This document shows, one piece after another, positions 60,387 through 64,000 of a DNA stretch of 64,000 bases. Where the stretch lies: NCBI GenBank assembly GCA_949902595.1, contig CATLDC010000004.1, forward strand, positions 62,001 through 126,000, given 5' to 3'. The first letter of the stretch is position 1; the number at the start of each line of letters is the position of its first letter. The position numbers and the translations under genes are program-made. Origin of the DNA: an uncultured Candidatus Melainabacteria bacterium (GTDB lineage Bacteria > Cyanobacteriota > Vampirovibrionia > Gastranaerophilales > Gastranaerophilaceae). Below the pieces are notes generated by a model. It was not told the origin of the DNA, did not search any database, and was given only the letters and a program-made list of their open reading frames with translations.

Positions 60387-62054
60387 ATGTCTTTAGAGAA
60401 TTTTATTTACGAGTCCGTGTCTGAAATACTTAATGACAAGTATGAAGAGGTCAGAAAAAGAATAGAGAAGCATAAGGAAATATACCACGACGACACTGCT
60501 ATATGCTTTAGCCTGCTGGCTCTAAACGCCTTTATCAACAAGGACTTTAACTCGTTTTATCAGTTCATGAACGACGCATCTTTTCTCGTTGAACAGTCAA
60601 AAGACTGCCTCACAAATATCCTGCATGAGATGGTGCTCGGGTTTATTAATTTTTCTGAAAAAAGCACTGCTCTTTACGCCATTAACTACAACAAGGCAAG
60701 AAAACTCTCTATAAAGAACCAGAAAACAGAGTTTTTTGAAAAACTTAACTCTCTTTTAAAATGCCCTGCAATAAGCCACTACAGCAACCACAACCAGACA
60801 AAAGACCCGCTTATTGCACTTGTTAATATCGGGCAGGCGGTTGCAGCAGAAAAGAACATTGATTTGCTAATCAAAACAATTGCAGAAGAAACAAAGACTG
60901 CGATGAATGCTGACAGATGCACGGTTTATCTCTATGACAAGGAGCATAACGAACTTTATTCCAAGGTCGCAACAGGGCTGGACACAAAAGAATTACGCGT
61001 TCCGGCTGATAAGGGGCTTGCCGGTCATGTTGTAAAAACTGGTGAGACAATTAATATTAAAGACGCATACAATGACAAGCGCTTTAACCCTGATGTGGAC
61101 AAGAAAACAGGGTACAGAACAAAGAACATGCTCTGTATTCCGATAAAGAATTTTAATCAGGAAATTATCGGTGTTTTTCAGGTTATCAATAAGTTTGACG
61201 AGTATTTTACTCCGGATGACGAGGATTTGCTGGTTGCAATAGCTTCAAGTGCCGGTATTTCGTTAGAAAACGCGCAGCTGTTTGAAAAACAGAGAAAGCT
61301 GCTTGAAGAACAAAAGGTTATTCTGGACAGCTTCATTGAAACCCTGGCGGCTTCAATCGATGCCAGAGACAAGATTACGTCAGGTCATTCTTCGCGTGTA
61401 AGAATGTTTGCAACGCTTATTGCCCGTGAATTTGGGATGGAAAAGCATGACCTTTATGTGCTTGAGCGCGCAGCTGCTCTGCATGATATTGGAAAAATCG
61501 GGATAAGAGACTCTGTTTTACAAAAAGAAGGCAAGTTAACTCCGGAAGAGTACAAACACATTCAGGAGCATGTGGAGATTACGCACCATATTTTGGAGAA
61601 GATTCATTCTTCCAAAGATTTTGAGGAAATAACCGAGATAGCATGCTCGCATCACGAAAAATATGACGGCTCAGGTTATTACAGGCACCTGAAAGGTGAG
61701 GAGATTCCGTTTGGCGGAAGGATTCTTGCTGTGTCTGACGTGTTTGACGCGATTACGTCAAAGCGTCACTACCGTGATAAAATGCCGATTGAGAAGGTTA
61801 TTGATATCATCATGAACGGCTCCGGGTCTCATTTTGATCCTCAGGTGGTTGAGAAGTTTCTATCAGTAAAATTGAGTCAGATTGTAGGTGTATTTGTGAC
61901 AGAGAATCATCTTAAGATTGAAAAAGAGGATTTAAAGACGCTGGAAAAATATAACCTACTTGATTTATATTACTCAATAGTAAATAATTGTAGTAACAAG
62001 TTGTTACAGGTGTTTAACAAATATTACGTAGGTGTTGATTTAGAGCATGAATAG
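60387..62054 (+). CDS. GAF-HD-GYP signalling protein
   Basis: 555 residues. An N-terminal helical region (1-140) precedes a GAF domain (about 145-305: AVAAEKNIDLLIKTIAEET, GLAGHVVKTGETINI) and a C-terminal HD-GYP domain (about 330-520) with SGHSSRVRMF, LHDIGKIGIRD, HVEITHHILE, HHEKYDGSGYY and AVSDVFDAIT. HD-GYP domains break down cyclic di-GMP; the GYP triplet reads GYY here. It overlaps the next gene by eight bases. Start set at 60387, after an AG-rich ribosome site. Confidence 0.9.
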   Translation: MSLENFIYESVSEILNDKYEEVRKRIEKHKEIYHDDTAICFSLLALNAFINKDFNSFYQFMNDASFLVEQSKDCLTNILHEMVLGFINFSEKSTALYAINYNKARKLSIKNQKTEFFEKLNSLLKCPAISHYSNHNQTKDPLIALVNIGQAVAAEKNIDLLIKTIAEETKTAMNADRCTVYLYDKEHNELYSKVATGLDTKELRVPADKGLAGHVVKTGETINIKDAYNDKRFNPDVDKKTGYRTKNMLCIPIKNFNQEIIGVFQVINKFDEYFTPDDEDLLVAIASSAGISLENAQLFEKQRKLLEEQKVILDSFIETLAASIDARDKITSGHSSRVRMFATLIAREFGMEKHDLYVLERAAALHDIGKIGIRDSVLQKEGKLTPEEYKHIQEHVEITHHILEKIHSSKDFEEITEIACSHHEKYDGSGYYRHLKGEEIPFGGRILAVSDVFDAITSKRHYRDKMPIEKVIDIIMNGSGSHFDPQVVEKFLSVKLSQIVGVFVTENHLKIEKEDLKTLEKYNLLDLYYSIVNNCSNKLLQVFNKYYVGVDLEHE

Positions 62055-63561
62055 ATTTTTACAAACATTAATAATATCCGCAATACTGGTGCAATCCGGC
62101 GCTTTTGCAGCAGAAGAAATGAAGCCTTTGCAAGCAAAAACCCAGACCACTGTTGCGAATATGGATATGGTAATCAAAGACAACTTTGTGAAAGCTAAAT
62201 ATGCTTCTGCTGAAAACAGGTTTGTTCAGAGCAATGTAAAAGCTTCCTACGATGATTTTAACGACCTTATTCAACGGGCTGTGCATGACGACTATGTATT
62301 TCTTGTGTACGGCATTAAAATGGCTGAATACGGGTTCTTTGACCTGTCTGATAACTTGATTAACAAACTGGATGATAATAATTTCACTTCAGCGTATGTA
62401 AAAGACATCAAAAACTTCTACTATCCGACTGCAATGGTTAACCAGAAGGATGTTGTGTATCTTGCTGACGCTTATTCGAACATTGTTTATAACAACATGG
62501 CTATCGAGACGACTTCCGAGCTTTTGAACAGCACACAGGCAGCTGAGAGCGATTACAAGAACTACCTTATTGCGCTCGGGTATTACAAGTCAAACAACCT
62601 GCATCAGGCTTTGAAATACATCAATAATGCAATTGTGGAAAACGACACAAACGTGAACTACCTTTCTTTGAAGGCTAAGATTCTTGCTGATTCTAACAAA
62701 CCAAAGCAGGCTTTGAAGGTTCTTGCGCAGATAAAGAAAACAACGTTCACAACAGCTGATTTTCAGGAAAAAGTAAGATCTGTTGAGGAGTACGTTTTGT
62801 ACAAGACCTCAAAACCAGAGGCTTTGAAGGATTACCACCTTGCATATTACTACCATTTGCAGGGCAAGAGCCTGCTTGCAACAAAGGTGCTTCAATCTGC
62901 TATATTGCAAGCAAAGCAGTACAGTCCGCTTGTGTTCTCGCTTCTCGGACGAATCTATTACGAGAACGACGAGCCGTTGAAGGCGCAGGAATTTGCAGCA
63001 CGCGCTTACAGGGAAGATGATAACAACTACCTTGCAGCGCTTACGCTTGCTGATTTGAGTTATGACAACAGAAAGTATGACGAGTCTTTAAAGTACTACA
63101 AGAAAGCCAAAAAGCTTACAAGAGACGCGGAGCCTTCTGTAGGCATTGCAAAGACTTATCTTGCAATGGACAAGGACAAGAAATCCAGAAAGCTTTATGA
63201 AAAGCTTTTGAAAAAATACCAGAACAACGAGGACTTGCTTGTTGAATCCTTGAAAGCATTCCCGCAAAAGGCTGATTATTACCTCCCGCAGGTTGCATCG
63301 ATTGATATTACGAACAACGACATCTGGCTCGGGCTTGCAAACCTTGCAATCAGAGACGGGAATTACACAATGGCTACAACATATTTAAACAATTCTTATT
63401 ATATTGACGAGAATAACTTTAAATACTATTATTATTTAAGTCTGGTACTAAGAGCAAAAGGGGATATTGAGCTTGCAAACCAGTCGCTTGTAAAATGCTC
63501 AAGGCTTAATTCAGACTATGCAGCAGACGTAAATCCGGGGCACAGCATCTATGAAGAATAA
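62047..63561 (+). CDS. Exported TPR-repeat protein
   Basis: 504 residues with signal peptide MNRFLQTLIISAILVQSGAFAA. At least ten TPR-type helical repeats follow (for example NYLSLKAKILADSNKPKQAL, LLGRIYYENDEPLKAQEFA, LTLADLSYDNRKYDESLKYY). It probably acts in the periplasm as a scaffold. It is coupled by overlaps to the HD-GYP gene upstream and the response regulator gene downstream (11 bases). Function unknown. Confidence 0.88.
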   Translation: MNRFLQTLIISAILVQSGAFAAEEMKPLQAKTQTTVANMDMVIKDNFVKAKYASAENRFVQSNVKASYDDFNDLIQRAVHDDYVFLVYGIKMAEYGFFDLSDNLINKLDDNNFTSAYVKDIKNFYYPTAMVNQKDVVYLADAYSNIVYNNMAIETTSELLNSTQAAESDYKNYLIALGYYKSNNLHQALKYINNAIVENDTNVNYLSLKAKILADSNKPKQALKVLAQIKKTTFTTADFQEKVRSVEEYVLYKTSKPEALKDYHLAYYYHLQGKSLLATKVLQSAILQAKQYSPLVFSLLGRIYYENDEPLKAQEFAARAYREDDNNYLAALTLADLSYDNRKYDESLKYYKKAKKLTRDAEPSVGIAKTYLAMDKDKKSRKLYEKLLKKYQNNEDLLVESLKAFPQKADYYLPQVASIDITNNDIWLGLANLAIRDGNYTMATTYLNNSYYIDENNFKYYYYLSLVLRAKGDIELANQSLVKCSRLNSDYAADVNPGHSIYEE

Positions 63562-64000
63562 GATTTTAATTGTGGAAGATCATGAACTAACCCGTTTCGG
63601 CTTGAAGACCGCTTTTGAGTCTTGTGATTTTGTTGAGACAATTTTCGAGGCAGAATCTGCTGAAAAAGGGATTGAGCTTGCCGAGAAAAACGAAATCAAC
63701 CTGATTATCATGGATTTGGGCTTGCCGGGAATGAACGGCATTGAAGCCACAAGAAAAATCAAAGCGCTCAACAAGGATATAAAAATTGTTATCCTGACTT
63801 CCCACAACGACGATCAGGAGGTTTTAAGCAGCCTAAAAGCCGGAGCGAATGCTTACTGCTCAAAAGAAATCAATCCAAAGCGGCTTACGCAGGTTGTGCA
63901 GTCTGTTCTTGACGGCGCAGCGTGGTTTGACCCTTCTATTGCGCATATTGTTCTTGAGGCAGCGACAAAAGTAGACAACAGTGAGCCTGTGAAGCCCGAA
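63551..64000 (+). CDS. NarL-type response regulator, partial
   Basis: The first 150 residues are seen; it runs off the right edge. ILIVEDHELTRFGLKTAF gives the acidic pocket, IIMDLGLPGMNGIEATRKI the phospho-acceptor Asp, ILTSHNDDQE and GANAYCSKEINPKRL the conserved Thr and Lys. The wording is like NarL/FixJ regulators; a DNA-binding domain would follow past the window. It overlaps the TPR gene by 11 bases and belongs to the same signalling operon. Confidence 0.9.
   Translation, partial: MKNKILIVEDHELTRFGLKTAFESCDFVETIFEAESAEKGIELAEKNEINLIIMDLGLPGMNGIEATRKIKALNKDIKIVILTSHNDDQEVLSSLKAGANAYCSKEINPKRLTQVVQSVLDGAAWFDPSIAHIVLEAATKVDNSEPVKPE

Noticed and set aside
1-64000. Complete prophage, IS element, restriction or CRISPR-Cas system
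   Set aside because: No integrase, transposase, terminase, Cas or restriction gene was seen. The S74 domain gene has a pilin start, so it is not taken as a phage gene.

Overview
The window is 64 kb of AT-rich, densely coding bacterial DNA with standard genetic code. It looks like chromosome of an anaerobic, Gram-negative-type bacterium. I infer the Vampirovibrionia/Melainabacteria (Gastranaerophilales-like, gut-dwelling relatives of cyanobacteria). The reasons are: LptB/LptF-type export (an outer membrane), a ClpC-type N-domain protein, a PheS with a zinc cluster, a GatD glutaminase, a flavodiiron protein beside rubredoxin, an Fe-S serine dehydratase (anaerobic life), and several lineage-style proteins whose unstructured N-termini carry a short Pro...Phe...Gly motif. 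The taxonomic call is inference; no rRNA is present.

Layout. 0-9 kb: LptF/G (partial) and LptB, a Gly/Met-rich unknown, tRNA-Gln, two exported M48-type peptidases, a divergent pair of motif-bearing unknowns, pheS, and an operon of a response regulator with the two serine dehydratase subunits. 9-20 kb: exported protein plus lspA, a frameshifted pilin/S74 fusion, prohibitin, a surface-polysaccharide glycosyltransferase operon with a CCA-type nucleotidyltransferase and a TerC-like protein, a Cys-rich exported protein, and rpsT. 20-34 kb: a giant acidic HerA-like protein, M16- and M14-type peptidases, uppS, a pilT-recO-gatD operon, a Ser/Gly/Cys-repeat peptide, a short ribosomal-protein/secY operon (rpsE-rpmD-rplO-secY), and an rsgA-ispA-DUF212 operon. 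34-39 kb: a giant flagellin with GLUG and Thr-rich inserts, split by one frameshift. 39-50 kb: a standalone ClpX-type zinc finger, a helical unknown, ruvX, DUF1292, a triple Clp-N protein without ATPase, tilS, hpt, an EF-hand protein, flavodiiron protein, rubredoxin, clpP and clpX. 50-64 kb: a kinase-like unknown, an 82-kDa EF-hand protein, a pilin, a formyltransferase, ribF, proS, glmU, a glycosyltransferase, and a signalling run of GAF/HD-GYP, TPR and response regulator genes.

How the genes work together. Housekeeping genes (pheS, proS, tilS, hpt, rpsT, secY cluster, rsgA, recO, clpPX, ribF) are interleaved with cell-envelope genes (uppS, gatD, glmU, lpt, glycosyltransferases, M14 peptidase) and with surface appendage genes (two pilins, PilT, flagellin). 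The two largest surface genes each carry a single-base frameshift inside otherwise well-preserved sequence, which could be phase variation, recent loss or sequence error.

The most unusual items are the giant flagellin, the pilin-head-S74 fusion, a cluster of Clp regulatory domains detached from their ATPases, four genes whose -10 boxes end exactly 6 nt before the ATG (leaderless mRNAs), and the N-terminal Pro-Phe-Gly motif family. No CRISPR array, rRNA, prophage or complete insertion sequence was seen, and no gene-free stretch exceeds about 300 bases.
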